64,000 nt of DNA from an uncultured Alphaproteobacteria bacterium (GTDB lineage: Bacteria > Pseudomonadota > Alphaproteobacteria > Caulobacterales > Caulobacteraceae): NCBI GenBank assembly GCA_903860975.1, contig CAIOSI010000035.1, positions 1 through 64,000 on the forward strand, in the 5' to 3' direction. Positions 17,401 to 26,182 of the stretch are shown piece by piece. The first letter of the stretch is position 1. Every line of letters begins with the position of its first letter. The position numbers and the translations under genes are program-made. The notes below the pieces were generated by a model. It made no database searches. It saw only the letters and a program-made list of their open reading frames with translations, and was not told the origin of the DNA.

Positions 17401-19473
17401 TCACGGCACGTTGGCTTCCAACTCGTCCAGCCATATCCGTGCAGTGCCATCGGAGGGCGCACGCCAGTCGCCCCGGGGGGAAAGTGCGCCGCCAGAGATC
17501 ACCTTTGGCCCATTCGGCATGGCCGAGCGCTTGAATTGGCTGATCTCGAAGAAGCGGAAGAGGAAGACCGCAAGCCAGTTCTTGATGGCGGCAAGATCAT
17601 AGGCATTGCGGGTCGCCAGCGGAAAATTCGGTGGCCAGGCGCCTAGGTTGACGTCTCGCCAGGCATGCCAAGCCAGGAATGCCACCTTCGAGGGTCGAAG
17701 TCCAAAGCGGGTGATATGAAATAGACTGAAGTCCTGCAGCTCGTATGGCCCGACCTTGGCCTGGGTCGACTGGATCGCACCCGACGCATCAGCCGGCACC
17801 AGCTCGGGCGATATCTCAGTCTCGAGGATCGCATGCAGCGTTTCGGCCGCCCCGCTGAACTGGCCTGTCTTCACGGTCCAGCGGATCAGGTGCTGGATGA
17901 GCGTCTTCGCCAGAGAGCCGTTGACGTTGTAGTGGCTCATCTGGTCACCGACGCCATAGGTGCACCAGCCGAGTGCCAGCTCGGATAGATCACCGGTTCC
18001 CAGCACGAAGCCGGAATTCTGGTTGGCCAACCGGAACAGATAGTCCGTCCGAAGGCCCGCCTGGACGTTCTCGAACGTCACGTCGTAGACTTTCTCGCCG
18101 CGGCTGAACGGATGACCAATGTCCTTCAAGACCCGCTCGGCGGCGGGCCTGATGTCGATTTCTTGGCCGGTGACGCCCAGCGCCGTCATCAAGGCCCAGG
18201 CGTTGGACTTGGTCGCCTCGCTCGTCGCAAAGCCGGGCATCGTAAAGCCCAGGATATCTTGGCGAGGCTGGCCCAGTGCGTCGAACGCCTTGCACGCGAC
18301 CAAAAGAGCATGGGTCGAATCCAGGCCCCCTGAAATCCCGACGATCAGATGCTTGGTTTTGGTGGCTCGCAGCCTTTGCGAAAGCCCTTGAACCTGAATG
18401 TTGAACGCCTCGTAGCAGTCCTGATCGAGGCGCGCCGGGTCGTGCGGCACGAACGGGAAACGGTCGATGGCGCGTTCGAGGCCGACATCTTCAAACGTTG
18501 GACAATGCTCGAACGACACCTTGCGGAAGCTCGTCTCTGGACGGCCGGAGGCGACGGCTGCGTTGTTGAATGTGGGCGTACGTAGCCTCTCCAGACGCAG
18601 ACGCTCGACGTCGATATCGGCAACCGCCATTTGAGCCTTGGATGGAAACCGCTCGGTCTGAGCCATCAACCGGCCGAGCTCATGGATCGAAGCCTGGCCA
18701 TCCCAGGCCAGGTCGGTGGTGCTCTCGCCCGGCCCGGCGGCGGAATAGAGGTAGGCCGACATGCACCGCATCGACTGGGAGGCGCAAAGCAGCTTTCGTT
18801 CGTCGGCCTTGCCGACCACGATGTTGGACGCCGACAGGTTGCAAAGGATCAGCGCACCGGCCAGCGCGGCTTGGGTGGACGGCGGGGTCGGCGACCAGAC
18901 GTCTTCGCAGATCTCCGCTGCGAAACGGAAATCGGCAAGGTCGCTGGCTTCGAATACCAGATCGGTCCCGAACTTGACCTCCTGCCCAGCAAACCGGGTC
19001 GTCAGACCGGCTATGCCTGAACCCGGGGCGAACCACCGATTTTCATAGAATTCCCGATAGTTAGGTAGAAAACTTTTCGGGACGATTCCGAGGATTTTGC
19101 CTTTTGTGATGACGACAGCGCAGTTGTAGAGCGCGCCCGAATGCTCGACCGGCGCGCCCACGATCAAAACGGGTGCAAGGTCTTTGCTTGCGGCCGCAAG
19201 TCCTTCGATTTCCGTCTCTACTCGGCCCAGAAGCGCGTCCTGCAGGAAGAGGTCATCGATGGCGTAGGCCGACAGTCCCAGCTCAGGAAAGACCATCAAA
19301 TCACAGCCACGCGCATGGCCGTCCTGGGCCAAGGCCAGGGTTTGGGCCGCGTTGAAACCCGGATCAGCCACCGCCACCGCTGGCGTACAGACTGCGACGC
19401 GCACAAAACCGTGGCTGTGGATCGCGAAGAACGGTTTGGCGCCAGATGTTGTCACAGCCGCTTGGCCTTTCAT
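17401..19473 (-). CDS. nadE: glutamine-dependent NAD+ synthetase
   Basis: A 690-residue two-domain enzyme that makes NAD+ from deamido-NAD+, ATP and glutamine. The N-terminal nitrilase-like glutaminase has the triad E64 ([10 protein letters not shown]), K133 ([12 protein letters not shown]) and C189 (AEICEDVW). The C-terminal synthetase has the ATP pyrophosphatase P-loop [13 protein letters not shown]. The length is typical of the long eukaryote/Actinobacteria-type NadE. Encoded as a single gene; 19474-19713 downstream of the start shows no convincing gene. Confidence 0.92.
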   Translation of the reverse strand: MKGQAAVTTSGAKPFFAIHSHGFVRVAVCTPAVAVADPGFNAAQTLALAQDGHARGCDLMVFPELGLSAYAIDDLFLQDALLGRVETEIEGLAAASKDLAPVLIVGAPVEHSGALYNCAVVITKGKILGIVPKSFLPNYREFYENRWFAPGSGIAGLTTRFAGQEVKFGTDLVFEASDLADFRFAAEICEDVWSPTPPSTQAALAGALILCNLSASNIVVGKADERKLLCASQSMRCMSAYLYSAAGPGESTTDLAWDGQASIHELGRLMAQTERFPSKAQMAVADIDVERLRLERLRTPTFNNAAVASGRPETSFRKVSFEHCPTFEDVGLERAIDRFPFVPHDPARLDQDCYEAFNIQVQGLSQRLRATKTKHLIVGISGGLDSTHALLVACKAFDALGQPRQDILGFTMPGFATSEATKSNAWALMTALGVTGQEIDIRPAAERVLKDIGHPFSRGEKVYDVTFENVQAGLRTDYLFRLANQNSGFVLGTGDLSELALGWCTYGVGDQMSHYNVNGSLAKTLIQHLIRWTVKTGQFSGAAETLHAILETEISPELVPADASGAIQSTQAKVGPYELQDFSLFHITRFGLRPSKVAFLAWHAWRDVNLGAWPPNFPLATRNAYDLAAIKNWLAVFLFRFFEISQFKRSAMPNGPKVISGGALSPRGDWRAPSDGTARIWLDELEANVP

Positions 19474-19713
19474 CGACCCGCCATTAGCGCCTGATTTGGC
19501 GTCCGGGAGAAATGCTCATCTTGAGCATATATAGGGAAGGCATTGGGATTTGGCAAAATAATCCAAAATCATCTGCCCGTGCCGCGAAGAACCGAGCAAA
19601 GCCTGAGACGTCAGAGCGATAGCCGGGCACGCTGAGATATAAGCCTGTACACGCCAAGCCCAACCTCGTCGTTTCGCACGCCCGCCCCTCGCTCAAAAGG
19701 AGCGACGATCGCA

Positions 19714-20142
19714 CTAGTCGTCGCGGTGGACACGTTCACGGCGCTCGTGGCGCTCCTGGGCTTCCAGGCTAAGCGTCGCAATCGGGCGGGCGTTGAGGCG
19801 AGCCACGCCGATCGGTTCGCCTGTCTCTTCGCAATAACCGTAGCTGCCGTCTTCGATGCGGCGCATGGCCTCATCGATCTTGGAAATCAGCTTGCGCTGG
19901 CGGTCGCGGGTGCGAAGCTCCAAAGATCGATCGGTCTCCGACGATGCACGATCAGCAAGGTCGGGATGATTCTCGGTTTCGCTTTGAAGATGCTTCAGGG
20001 TCTCTCCGGACTCGCGGAGAATGTCCTCTTTCCAATCAATGAGCTTCTGCTTGAAATACTCAAGCTGACGCTCATTCATGAACTCTTCGTCCTCGGAAGG
20101 ACGATACACAGGCCTATCAGCCAGCACTTCGGCTGCCGTCAT
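19714..20142 (-). CDS. dksA: RNA polymerase-binding transcription factor DksA
   Basis: DksA binds the RNA polymerase secondary channel and, with ppGpp, adjusts initiation. It has the family pattern: N-terminal segment, coiled coil containing DLADRASSETDRSLELRTRDRQRKL with the acidic tip motif (D-L-A-D-R-A-S), and the C-terminal zinc-finger region GSYGYCEETGEPIGVARL. The finger keeps only one of the four classical Cys (C-x2-T, and TLSLEAQ where Cys are usual), as seen in many alphaproteobacterial DksA. The start was set at MTAAEVL, preceded by AGGGGG; an upstream ATG at 20166 is less likely. Confidence 0.9.
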   Translation of the reverse strand: MTAAEVLADRPVYRPSEDEEFMNERQLEYFKQKLIDWKEDILRESGETLKHLQSETENHPDLADRASSETDRSLELRTRDRQRKLISKIDEAMRRIEDGSYGYCEETGEPIGVARLNARPIATLSLEAQERHERRERVHRDD

Positions 20143-20235
20143 GGACACTCTGAACCCCCTAAGCATCGCGAGATGCGCGACGGGCTTATAGCAAGAAAAA
20201 TGGGGGTTTCAATCAGCCTGACAAACCATCCGAAG

Positions 20236-20667
20236 CTATGCGCCACGTTGGGCCTGTTCGAGCTTTGCGACCTCGACGGCCGCGCGAAGCTCAATGTCGT
20301 TGAGGACGGCCTCCAGGTCGGGGTCATCGGTATTGCCGCGCTCATCGCGCACGGCGCGTCTCAGGCGGTCCAGATCGGCGCTTGAAAGCTCGCCCTCCAG
20401 CAGAGCCACCTTGACGTCATCCAACACATCCAAGATCCGCCCGGCGCGGCGCACAGCGCGACGCTTGCGTTCCAAGGGATTTCCCACGTCCTGAAGGGCC
20501 AGCAGGGATTGGAGACCCATAACGCCTTGGGTCGCCGAGACCGAAGACGCCTGACTAACGCCCCCGGCAGCGCCTGGCATGGACAAGCGAAAGCCATCGC
20601 CGCCTGCGCTATGCGCTGGACGGGCGCCTGAGGACGATCCGATCCCGTTTGGGCCGGTGACCTTCAT
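20236..20667 (-). CDS. fliX: flagellar assembly regulator FliX
   Basis: A 143-residue protein matching FliX, which in Caulobacter links flagellar basal-body assembly to FlbD activity and to transcription of later flagellar genes. Visible marks are the N-terminal MKVTGPNGIGSSSG, the central VMGLQSLLALQDV and the helical C-terminal part (RAGRILDVLDDVKVALLEGEL). It lies divergent from flgI, with 214 bases between the two starts, the arrangement known from Caulobacter. dksA follows 93 bases downstream. Confidence 0.88.
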   Translation of the reverse strand: MKVTGPNGIGSSSGARPAHSAGGDGFRLSMPGAAGGVSQASSVSATQGVMGLQSLLALQDVGNPLERKRRAVRRAGRILDVLDDVKVALLEGELSSADLDRLRRAVRDERGNTDDPDLEAVLNDIELRAAVEVAKLEQAQRGA

Positions 20668-20742
20668 GCTGCGCGCTTCAACCTCTGATCGCTCAAATTC
20701 TTGGGTCTGTTGTGAGCCCGCAATCTTGCAGCATGGTTAATG

Positions 20743-20759
20743 CCGGGCAAAATCTGCCG
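20743..20759 (+). promoter_or_regulatory. candidate FlbD (ftr-like) enhancer site
   Basis: The 17-base CCGGGCAAAATCTGCCG, in the fliX-flgI spacer, resembles Caulobacter ftr elements bound by the sigma-54 activator FlbD (GC-rich arms around an A-run). It is about 70 bases upstream of a sigma-54 promoter, a usual enhancer distance. The match is from memory and the site is a candidate only. Confidence 0.45.
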
Positions 20760-20830
20760 CCAGACAAAATAACGGTCGAGGTCGGGGATCTCGTCCCACT
20801 GATTTTCTTGCTGATTTTTGAGATTCTCAA

Positions 20831-20847
20831 CTGGCACGTTGATCGCA
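20831..20847 (+). promoter_or_regulatory. candidate sigma-54 promoter of flgI
   Basis: CTGGCACGTTGATCGCA contains the -24 element TGGCACG and a -12 element (TCGCA for TTGCA) with GG and GC ten bases apart, as needed for sigma-54. The flgI start is 35 bases further on. Class III flagellar operons in Caulobacter use sigma-54 promoters. Confidence 0.72.
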
Positions 20848-20881
20848 TAGACGGCAGCGAAACAGCTGCACCCGGTATACA

Positions 20882-22003
20882 ATGCCTTGCACCATCCGCG
20901 CCCTCTCCGTCTTTCTGCTGGCCGCCAGCCTCGCTATCGGTCTGGGCGCAGGCCCGGCGGGTGCCAAATCGCGCATCAAAGATATTGTCGAGTTCGAGGG
21001 TGTTCGAGAAAATCAGTTGGTCGGCTACGGCATCGTCGTCGGCCTCAACGGTACGGGCGATGCTTTGCGCAATGCGCCCATGACGCAGCAGAGTCTGCAG
21101 TCGATGCTGGAGCGCCTGGGGGTCAACACCCGCGCAGCGACCATGAACACCAAGAACATCGCTGCGGTGATGGTCACAGCCAAACTTCCGGCCTTCGCGG
21201 CCTCCGGTTCTCAGATCGACGTCACCGTCTCGGCCATGGGCGATGCCAAGAGCCTGCTGGGGGGCACACTGCTGGTTACCCCCTTGATGGGCGCCGATGG
21301 CAATGCCTATGCGGCCGCGCAAGGAACCGTCCAGACCGGCTCAGTCAGCGCTTCCGGATCGTCAGGAACGACAATCTCCAAGGGTGTACCGACAGCAGGA
21401 CGCATCGCAGGCGGGGCGATCGTTGAAAAGGAAGTCGGCTTCCAGCTGGCCAGTATGTCGACCCTGCGCCTGACCCTACGCAATCCTGACTTCACCACGG
21501 CAGGTCGCGTCGCCGACGTGATCAATGGACGCTTCCCGGGCTCGGCGGCCGCGCTTAACCCAACAATCATTTCCGTCCATCCGGTGGGTGGCATGGACAT
21601 GGTGAGCTTCTTAACTCAGCTGGAGAACCTCTCCGTCGAAGCCGACGCGCCAGCCAAGGTGGTCATCGACGAAGTCGCCGGCGTCATCACCATGAACGAA
21701 AACGTACGGATCTCGACCGTCGCGATCCAGCAGGGCAACCTGACCATCACGGTGCGCGAGAGCTCCCAAGTCAGCCAGCCTGGCGCATTCTCCAAGACCG
21801 GTTCAACCGTCACGGTGCCGCAGAGCGACGTCTCGGTGGACGAAGAGAAGGGCAAGAAATTCGTGACACTGAAGTCTGGCGCTTCGCTGGCCGCAATGGT
21901 GGCGGGCCTCAATACGCTGGGCGTCACGCCCCGCGACATGATCTCCATCCTTCAGAGCATCAAAAGCGCCGGCGCCCTGCAGGCCGATATCGAGGTGCAG
22001 TGA
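20882..22003 (+). CDS. flgI: flagellar P-ring protein FlgI
   Basis: A 373-residue secreted protein that forms the periplasmic P-ring around the flagellar rod. The N-terminal signal peptide ([24 protein letters not shown]) precedes [32 protein letters not shown], the FlgI signature. Conserved blocks [17 protein letters not shown] and [19 protein letters not shown] C-terminus ([19 protein letters not shown]) are present. First gene of an operon with a rod-binding gene and flbY; the TGA stop overlaps the next ATG (TGATG). Preceded by a candidate sigma-54 promoter. Confidence 0.95.
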   Translation: MPCTIRALSVFLLAASLAIGLGAGPAGAKSRIKDIVEFEGVRENQLVGYGIVVGLNGTGDALRNAPMTQQSLQSMLERLGVNTRAATMNTKNIAAVMVTAKLPAFAASGSQIDVTVSAMGDAKSLLGGTLLVTPLMGADGNAYAAAQGTVQTGSVSASGSSGTTISKGVPTAGRIAGGAIVEKEVGFQLASMSTLRLTLRNPDFTTAGRVADVINGRFPGSAAALNPTIISVHPVGGMDMVSFLTQLENLSVEADAPAKVVIDEVAGVITMNENVRISTVAIQQGNLTITVRESSQVSQPGAFSKTGSTVTVPQSDVSVDEEKGKKFVTLKSGASLAAMVAGLNTLGVTPRDMISILQSIKSAGALQADIEVQ

Positions 22004-22323
22004 TGACCAACTTCGCCGCAGCTCTAGCCTCGCCCAGCCTGAACACGACCTCCATGCCGGCACAAAGCGCCGCCGAATTGGCCAAGCGCAGCCAGATCAA
22101 ACAGACCGCCCATAAATTTGAAAGCTCATTCCTGTCGGTCATGCTTGGGCAGATGTTTGCCGGGACCGATACGCCCGCGCCCTTTGGCGGCGGCCCAGGC
22201 GAGAGCATGTTCAAGTCGTTCCTGACAGAAGCCATGGCCAACAAGATGGCCGCCAGCGGCGGCGTTGGCATCGCCGCCTCCGTGCAGCGCGAAATGCTGA
22301 AAATGCAAGGTCTAGAGCCATGA
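22003..22323 (+). CDS. flagellar rod-binding protein (FlgJ N-terminal / CheL type)
   Basis: A 106-residue protein matching the rod-binding domain of FlgJ without the muramidase half, annotated in Caulobacter as CheL. The core is [21 protein letters not shown] and the glycine-rich [20 protein letters not shown]. It is expected to aid rod assembly in the periplasm, although no clear signal peptide is seen. Translationally coupled: ATG overlaps the flgI stop, and its own TGA overlaps the flbY ATG. A GTG at 22000 is an alternative start. Confidence 0.82.
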   Translation: MTNFAAALASPSLNTTSMPAQSAAELAKRSQIKQTAHKFESSFLSVMLGQMFAGTDTPAPFGGGPGESMFKSFLTEAMANKMAASGGVGIAASVQREMLKMQGLEP

Positions 22324-22763
22324 GTTCGTCGCCCGCCGAGGTCGCCGAGCGCCTCGACCAACTCGTCATTCTGACGGAACGTCTCACCTACCTCGTGGCG
22401 GAGCAGGCCAAGGCCTTCGAAGCCCATAGGCCACAAGATGCACTCATCCATCTCGAAGAAACCGGCCGCCTGGCCAACCTCTACCGTCACGAATCTGCCC
22501 GCATCCGAAGCACGCCCGATTTGATCGCCAGCGCCAACCCGACCCAAGGGGTGCGCCTGAGGCGCGCGACCGAGGCCTTCGATGCGGTCCTAGCGCGCCA
22601 GGCGCGCGCGGTGGGTGCGGTCAAGACCGTGACCGAGGGGCTCGTCCGGGCCATTGCAGAAGAGGTCGCCAGCCAAAGGCAAAAGGGCTCGAGTTACGGC
22701 TCAGGCGGTCTGCAAAATCCTACCGCTGCGGCCACGGCCATCACCCTGAACCAGCGCGCCTAG
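22320..22763 (+). CDS. flbY: flagellar protein FlbY (FlgN-like helical)
   Basis: A 147-residue mainly helical protein. The position directly after flgI and the rod-binding gene matches FlbY of Caulobacter. The N-terminal [24 protein letters not shown] and the alpha-helical middle ([19 protein letters not shown]) resemble small flagellar chaperone/FlgN-like proteins. No secretion signal is visible. Coupled to the preceding gene by ATGA. Exact biochemical role is not known to me. Confidence 0.75.
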   Translation: MSSSPAEVAERLDQLVILTERLTYLVAEQAKAFEAHRPQDALIHLEETGRLANLYRHESARIRSTPDLIASANPTQGVRLRRATEAFDAVLARQARAVGAVKTVTEGLVRAIAEEVASQRQKGSSYGSGGLQNPTAAATAITLNQRA

Positions 22764-22892
22764 CCTCTCCCGGCGTCGGAGCCGGTCGGGCCGTACAATT
22801 TCACCGGGCTGGACAGTGGCCTGCGCTGGGCGTTTGCTTTCCCCAGGTCGCGATCACGCGACGTCTGTCTCAGGTCAAACCGGGGGAATCGA

Positions 22893-23411
22893 ATGGCTCT
22901 GTCAAAACGCGCACCCGTTGTGTTGTCCATCGCCCTGGCCGCATCGCTTGCGGCCTGCACCAAACCTGAAGCTGCGAAGCCCACTGTCGACACCGGTAAA
23001 ATTACGGAGGCCGTCAAGGCGGATGCAAATCAATTGATCGCCGATTTCAACGCCCATGACGCAACCAAGTCGGTCTCGCATGACGCCCCACAAACCCTCG
23101 GCATGTTCCATGGCGCGCCCAATGTGAACAATCAGGCTGAAGACCTGGCTGCAACGAAGGTTCAACTGGCTGATCCGGCGGCCAAGGTCTCCGTCACCGA
23201 TGCGACAGTTGACGTCGCCCAGGCCGGCGACATGGCGGTCTATCGCGCGACATACGCCTTCACGATGACCGATCCGAAGACCAGGACGCCGGTGACGGAA
23301 CATGGCAACTGGCTGATCATCTACAAGCCGCTGCCGGACGGGTCTTGGAAGATCGCCACCAGCATGATCGCCGATACCCCCTCGTCTGCGCCAGCGTCCG
23401 AGAAAAAATAG
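22893..23411 (+). CDS. putative lipoprotein with NTF2/SnoaL-like (DUF4440-type) fold
   Basis: A 172-residue protein with a lipoprotein signal ending LAASLAAC (Cys near residue 22). The mature region has the pattern of SnoaL/DUF4440 domains: a helical start (VKADANQLIADFNAHDATKSVSHDAP), then strands VSVTDATVDVAQAGDMAVYRATYAFT and a C-terminal WLIIYKPLPDGSWKIATSMI. These cone-shaped domains are ligand-binding or catalytic; no active site can be assigned. A single-gene unit; the leader contains GGGGGAATCG ATG, a good ribosome site. Confidence 0.75.
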   Translation: MALSKRAPVVLSIALAASLAACTKPEAAKPTVDTGKITEAVKADANQLIADFNAHDATKSVSHDAPQTLGMFHGAPNVNNQAEDLAATKVQLADPAAKVSVTDATVDVAQAGDMAVYRATYAFTMTDPKTRTPVTEHGNWLIIYKPLPDGSWKIATSMIADTPSSAPASEKK

Positions 23412-23489
23412 AAATTCAAACAACTGTTTGACGCCGACTGACGCCACGCGTTAACTTTTCGCGTCGTCAGAGCCTTTCTGGCGATCTAC

Positions 23490-23650
23490 GTTCTCAGGGC
23501 GGGGTGGAAGTCCCCACCGGCGGTAATGCCTTGGCGCGAGCGAGGGACGAGCCCGCGGGCGCTCTGCTTTGCTCCACAGGGAGCAAGACAGAGGACAAGC
23601 AGACACCGGTGTGATCCCGGGGCCGACGGTTAGAGTCCGGTTATGAGAAC
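23490..23650 (+). promoter_or_regulatory. FMN riboswitch (RFN element)
   Basis: Shows the conserved RFN core: TTCTCAGGGCGGGGTGGAAG, CCCCACCGGCGGTAAT, GAGCCCGCGGGCGC, CGGTGTGATCC, CGGGGCCGACGGTTAGAGTC. The closing P1 helix pairs GTTCTC (23490-23495) with GAGAAC (23645-23650). It binds FMN and controls the following ribH2 gene. Confidence 0.95.
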
Positions 23651-23696
23651 CGCCATTGGGGTGCGGGCAGCGTTTGTTGTCGGCACCGCCTTGGCG

Positions 23697-23734
23697 TCTC
23701 CCTGAGTCGTGGTTCCTCGAACCCTTCAGGGAGA
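23697..23734 (+). promoter_or_regulatory. hairpin covering the ribH2 ribosome-binding site
   Basis: TCTCCCTGA (23697-23705) and TCAGGGAGA (23726-23734) form a perfect nine-pair stem. The 3' arm contains the Shine-Dalgarno sequence AGGGAGA, six bases before the ribH2 ATG at 23741. This is the likely expression platform of the FMN riboswitch, closing the ribosome site when FMN is bound; there is no T-run after it. Confidence 0.65.
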
Positions 23735-23740
23735 AGACCC

Positions 23741-24259
23741 ATGACCCAAGCCGGCATTGAAACCGTCCAACCGACATTTGAGCTCCCCACCGCCAACGGC
23801 GCGTTCCGCGCCGCGCGGATCGCCTTCGTCCAAGCCCTTTGGCATCACGAGATCGTCGAGCAGGCCTACGCGGGGTTCGTCGATGAGATGTCCTTGCTTG
23901 GATTCAGCCCCGATACGATCGAACGCTTTGAGACGCCCGGCGCATTTGAGATCCCACTGCACGCTCAGACCTTAGCGCGCACCGGCCGCTATGCCGCGAT
24001 CGTTGGCGCGGCCTTTGTGGTCAATGGAGGCATCTACCGCCATGAATTCGTCGCCGAGACTGTGGTCTCCGGCCTGATGCAGGTGCAGCTTGCCACAGAG
24101 ACGCCGATCTTCTCCGTCGTGCTGACCCCACACCACTTCCATGAGCACGAGATCCACCAACGGTTCTTTCACGACCATTTCCGGGTGAAGGGCCAGGAAG
24201 CCGCGCGGGCCTGCGTCGGCACATTGGATAGTCTGGCCAGGCTCGCGGCGACCGCGTGA
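23741..24259 (+). CDS. ribH2: 6,7-dimethyl-8-ribityllumazine synthase, RibH2 type
   Basis: A 172-residue lumazine synthase, penultimate enzyme of riboflavin synthesis: it condenses 5-amino-6-ribitylaminouracil with dihydroxybutanone phosphate. Conserved blocks are FETPGAFEIPLHAQTLA, ARTGRYAAIVGAAFVVNGGIYRHEFVAETVVSGLMQVQL and PIFSVVLTPHHFHEH. The gap in the usual start and the longer length fit the type II (decameric) group found in alphaproteobacteria. It is alone behind an FMN riboswitch, not in a rib operon. The usual ribH1 may be elsewhere on the chromosome. Confidence 0.9.
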   Translation: MTQAGIETVQPTFELPTANGAFRAARIAFVQALWHHEIVEQAYAGFVDEMSLLGFSPDTIERFETPGAFEIPLHAQTLARTGRYAAIVGAAFVVNGGIYRHEFVAETVVSGLMQVQLATETPIFSVVLTPHHFHEHEIHQRFFHDHFRVKGQEAARACVGTLDSLARLAATA

Positions 24260-24483
24260 AGCTGAACATCGACCTTTTGGGTTCGGCCGTCATTGGCCAG
24301 TGACTGGGATTTGACACGGTCTTGGTCAAACCCGGCCGCAGCCTCGCCTTTGCCCAGGCCATTGTCATTGCGGACGCCGATCCTTGCGTGCACGCCAATG
24401 CGGTCTGCAGGGCCCTGAACAGCGAAGTCTGCCGGACGGCGAAGTCGCCCTCAGCCCTCTGGGATCCAGGACTTCGGTCCTGA
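24256..24483 (+). pseudogene. relic of a hotdog-fold thioesterase (PaaI-like), C-terminal part
   Basis: Starting on the last bases of ribH2 the plus strand encodes VKLNIDLLGSAVIGQ, then TGA (24301-24303), then LGFDTVLVKPGRSLAFAQAIVIAD and HANAVCRALN. Such sequence, with a Trp in place of the stop, resembles the C-terminal strands of PaaI/4HBT thioesterases (LNVDYLG, KPGRSLAFA). The N-terminal half is missing because ribH2 lies there. TGG to TGA is the simplest lesion. Homology is judged by eye, so moderately sure. Confidence 0.5.
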
Positions 24484-24531
24484 CCAAGGCTCAAGCATGC
24501 AACTGCGACCCGCTGAGGGGGTTGGAGTTGC

Positions 24532-24903
24532 ATGACCCAGCCGACCACAGGACCGCTTCAAATCTGTGCGGGTCTCGCGATGGCAGCGATCCTGATGGTC
24601 TACACCGGGCCAGCCATAGCCCAGCCCGACCCGTTCCAACCGACCCTTGAGCGGGCGCCACCCAAGCCCAGGGCCACCTCCGACCTTGATGCAACATCAC
24701 CGGGGCCGGCTGAGCAACGCGAGATTCGCACACTCGCCGGCGCCGTGTTCGCAAAGCCCGCAGCAGCGGCCCGCGCAGGCGACAGGGCCGTCGACGCGGC
24801 CCGACCAGACCACGGCCAACCGGTGCGACGAAAGCCGGAATGGACGAACGAGAACGGCGTCCGGCTTAGCGGCAAGGGCCTGGAGTTTAAGTCTCCATTC
24901 TAA
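24532..24903 (+). CDS. hypothetical secreted protein
   Basis: A 123-residue open frame. The N-terminus has a signal-peptide pattern (LQICAGLAMAAILMVYTGPAIA before QPDP), and the remainder is Pro/Ala/Arg-rich and low in complexity, ending NGVRLSGKGLEFKSPF. GGAG lies 5-8 bases before ATG. No recognised family. It may be a real small periplasmic protein or a chance frame in GC-rich DNA. Confidence 0.45.
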   Translation: MTQPTTGPLQICAGLAMAAILMVYTGPAIAQPDPFQPTLERAPPKPRATSDLDATSPGPAEQREIRTLAGAVFAKPAAAARAGDRAVDAARPDHGQPVRRKPEWTNENGVRLSGKGLEFKSPF

Positions 24904-25108
24904 ACGCCCGCTCAGGCCGGCGACCCACCATTTTCAAGCGTCAGCCAGCCGCCGGCCCTTTGCATATTGGGGCCTCCAGTGCGAGCCAAGATCTTGCTGC
25001 GCCGCGCAACCGCATCGAAGGCGGCGCCGTCGAGGTCCTCTGTCGCCTCCTCTGGCGTTCGCCTCCCCCTGGAGGCGAACCCAAGGTCAGCGAGTTCGCC
25101 CACAAAGC

Positions 25109-25417
25109 CTATGGCGCGTGCGGCGGCGCGGCAGGGTCAGGAGCCAGGCACTTACTCGTGTCGCCAGCGGCGCAAGCGAGCTTGGCGATTCTTTCTAGAT
25201 TTTCGCGATGGCGAACCGCAATCAGCAGGGCTGCGGCCGCTTCAGGGTTCTCAGATTGGGCCGTGGCATGGGCCAAATTGGGCGTCATTTTCTGCGGCGC
25301 TTCGGTGGTGGAGGCGTTCTGGATGTGGCGATCGACCGATGGCGCCGACGGCTGCCCCACAGCGGCACCGGCGAGCCCAAGGACGAGGATCAATGGAACG
25401 GCAAAGGCAATACGCAT
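25109..25417 (-). CDS. hypothetical small secreted protein
   Basis: A 102-residue frame beginning MRIAFAVPLILVLGLAGAAVG with a likely signal peptide cleaved near GAAVG-QPS. GGGAG is six bases before the start. The mature part is Ala-rich with a helical stretch (NPEAAAALLIAVRHRENLERIAKLAC) and two Cys that could bond. No family recognised. A 235-codon plus-strand frame across the same DNA lacks any signal or family and was rejected. Confidence 0.45.
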   Translation of the reverse strand: MRIAFAVPLILVLGLAGAAVGQPSAPSVDRHIQNASTTEAPQKMTPNLAHATAQSENPEAAAALLIAVRHRENLERIAKLACAAGDTSKCLAPDPAAPPHAP

Positions 25418-26065
25418 GAAGAACTCCCAGGCTGGTGTCACGCCAGGCTGGGCGCCTGGGCTCGCCGCGTCCTTGATCCAGGTCAATTTTCCGCCGACCT
25501 GGGTGCGTCGAGACCGTTTGAATACGTACCGAAGACGCCGCTCCCGAGATGGCCAAAGTCCAACATCGCACCCTGTAAAGCTGACTGAACCGGCCTCACA
25601 ACGGGTCTTGCGATCACAGGCGAAGGCGACGCGTGCCGGGATGGCTCACGGGGTCAAAATCTTGTAAAACGCAACCACCGCCACCTCGAACGACGGATAA
25701 GCAAACCGCGTCCGGTCGAGAGCCTGGGCGTCCCGGCTCGACGGATCTGGAGGGACATTGGAGCCGATGTCGTGAACAGACCGAAGACCGGATATTGCCC
25801 CGTCTTCGGAACGGCCGAGCCTTGCCCACCCACAATCTCGGGGAGCGGGAAAATGCGCAGCTTGGGCTTGATATTGAATGGCCTTGGTGGCGCTCGACAT
25901 CGGGTGTTCAAGAAGAGCCCCGCCAGCCCAGCTGCCCGCGCAAGCTGCGGCTGTGCCAATCCGTGCGCCAGCTGCCCAGCCTGCGCCTGGGGAAAATCGC
26001 CCGGCCGCGGCGAGGGCCACCCGCATCTCAGCCGTCAAATTGAGGGTCGCGGTCCCGGAATGTTT
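25418..26065. other. intergenic stretch without a supportable gene
   Basis: Several open frames exist here on both strands (for example minus 25646-26038 and 25654-25959), but they overlap each other, differ in frame, and have no family, signal or ribosome site that I can defend. The interval precedes the uvrA SOS box. Confidence 0.5.
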
Positions 26066-26080
26066 GTTCCCTATATGTTC
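26066..26080 (+). promoter_or_regulatory. LexA (SOS) box of uvrA
   Basis: GTTCCCTATATGTTC matches the alphaproteobacterial LexA consensus GTTC-N7-GTTC exactly. It lies 103 bases before the uvrA start, so uvrA should be repressed by LexA and induced by DNA damage. Confidence 0.85.
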
Positions 26081-26182
26081 CTATGTTATCTCCGGCTCTC
26101 AGCATTACATTAGGACGCGGCGCTGGCGACCTTTGGGCGGCGTCTCAAATGCTTTCGAAGAAGGGCGCGTTTCCGGGACAAA

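Noticed and set aside
24960..25667. 235-codon plus-strand frame
   Set aside because: No family or signal, and it opposes the more plausible secreted protein at 25109-25417.
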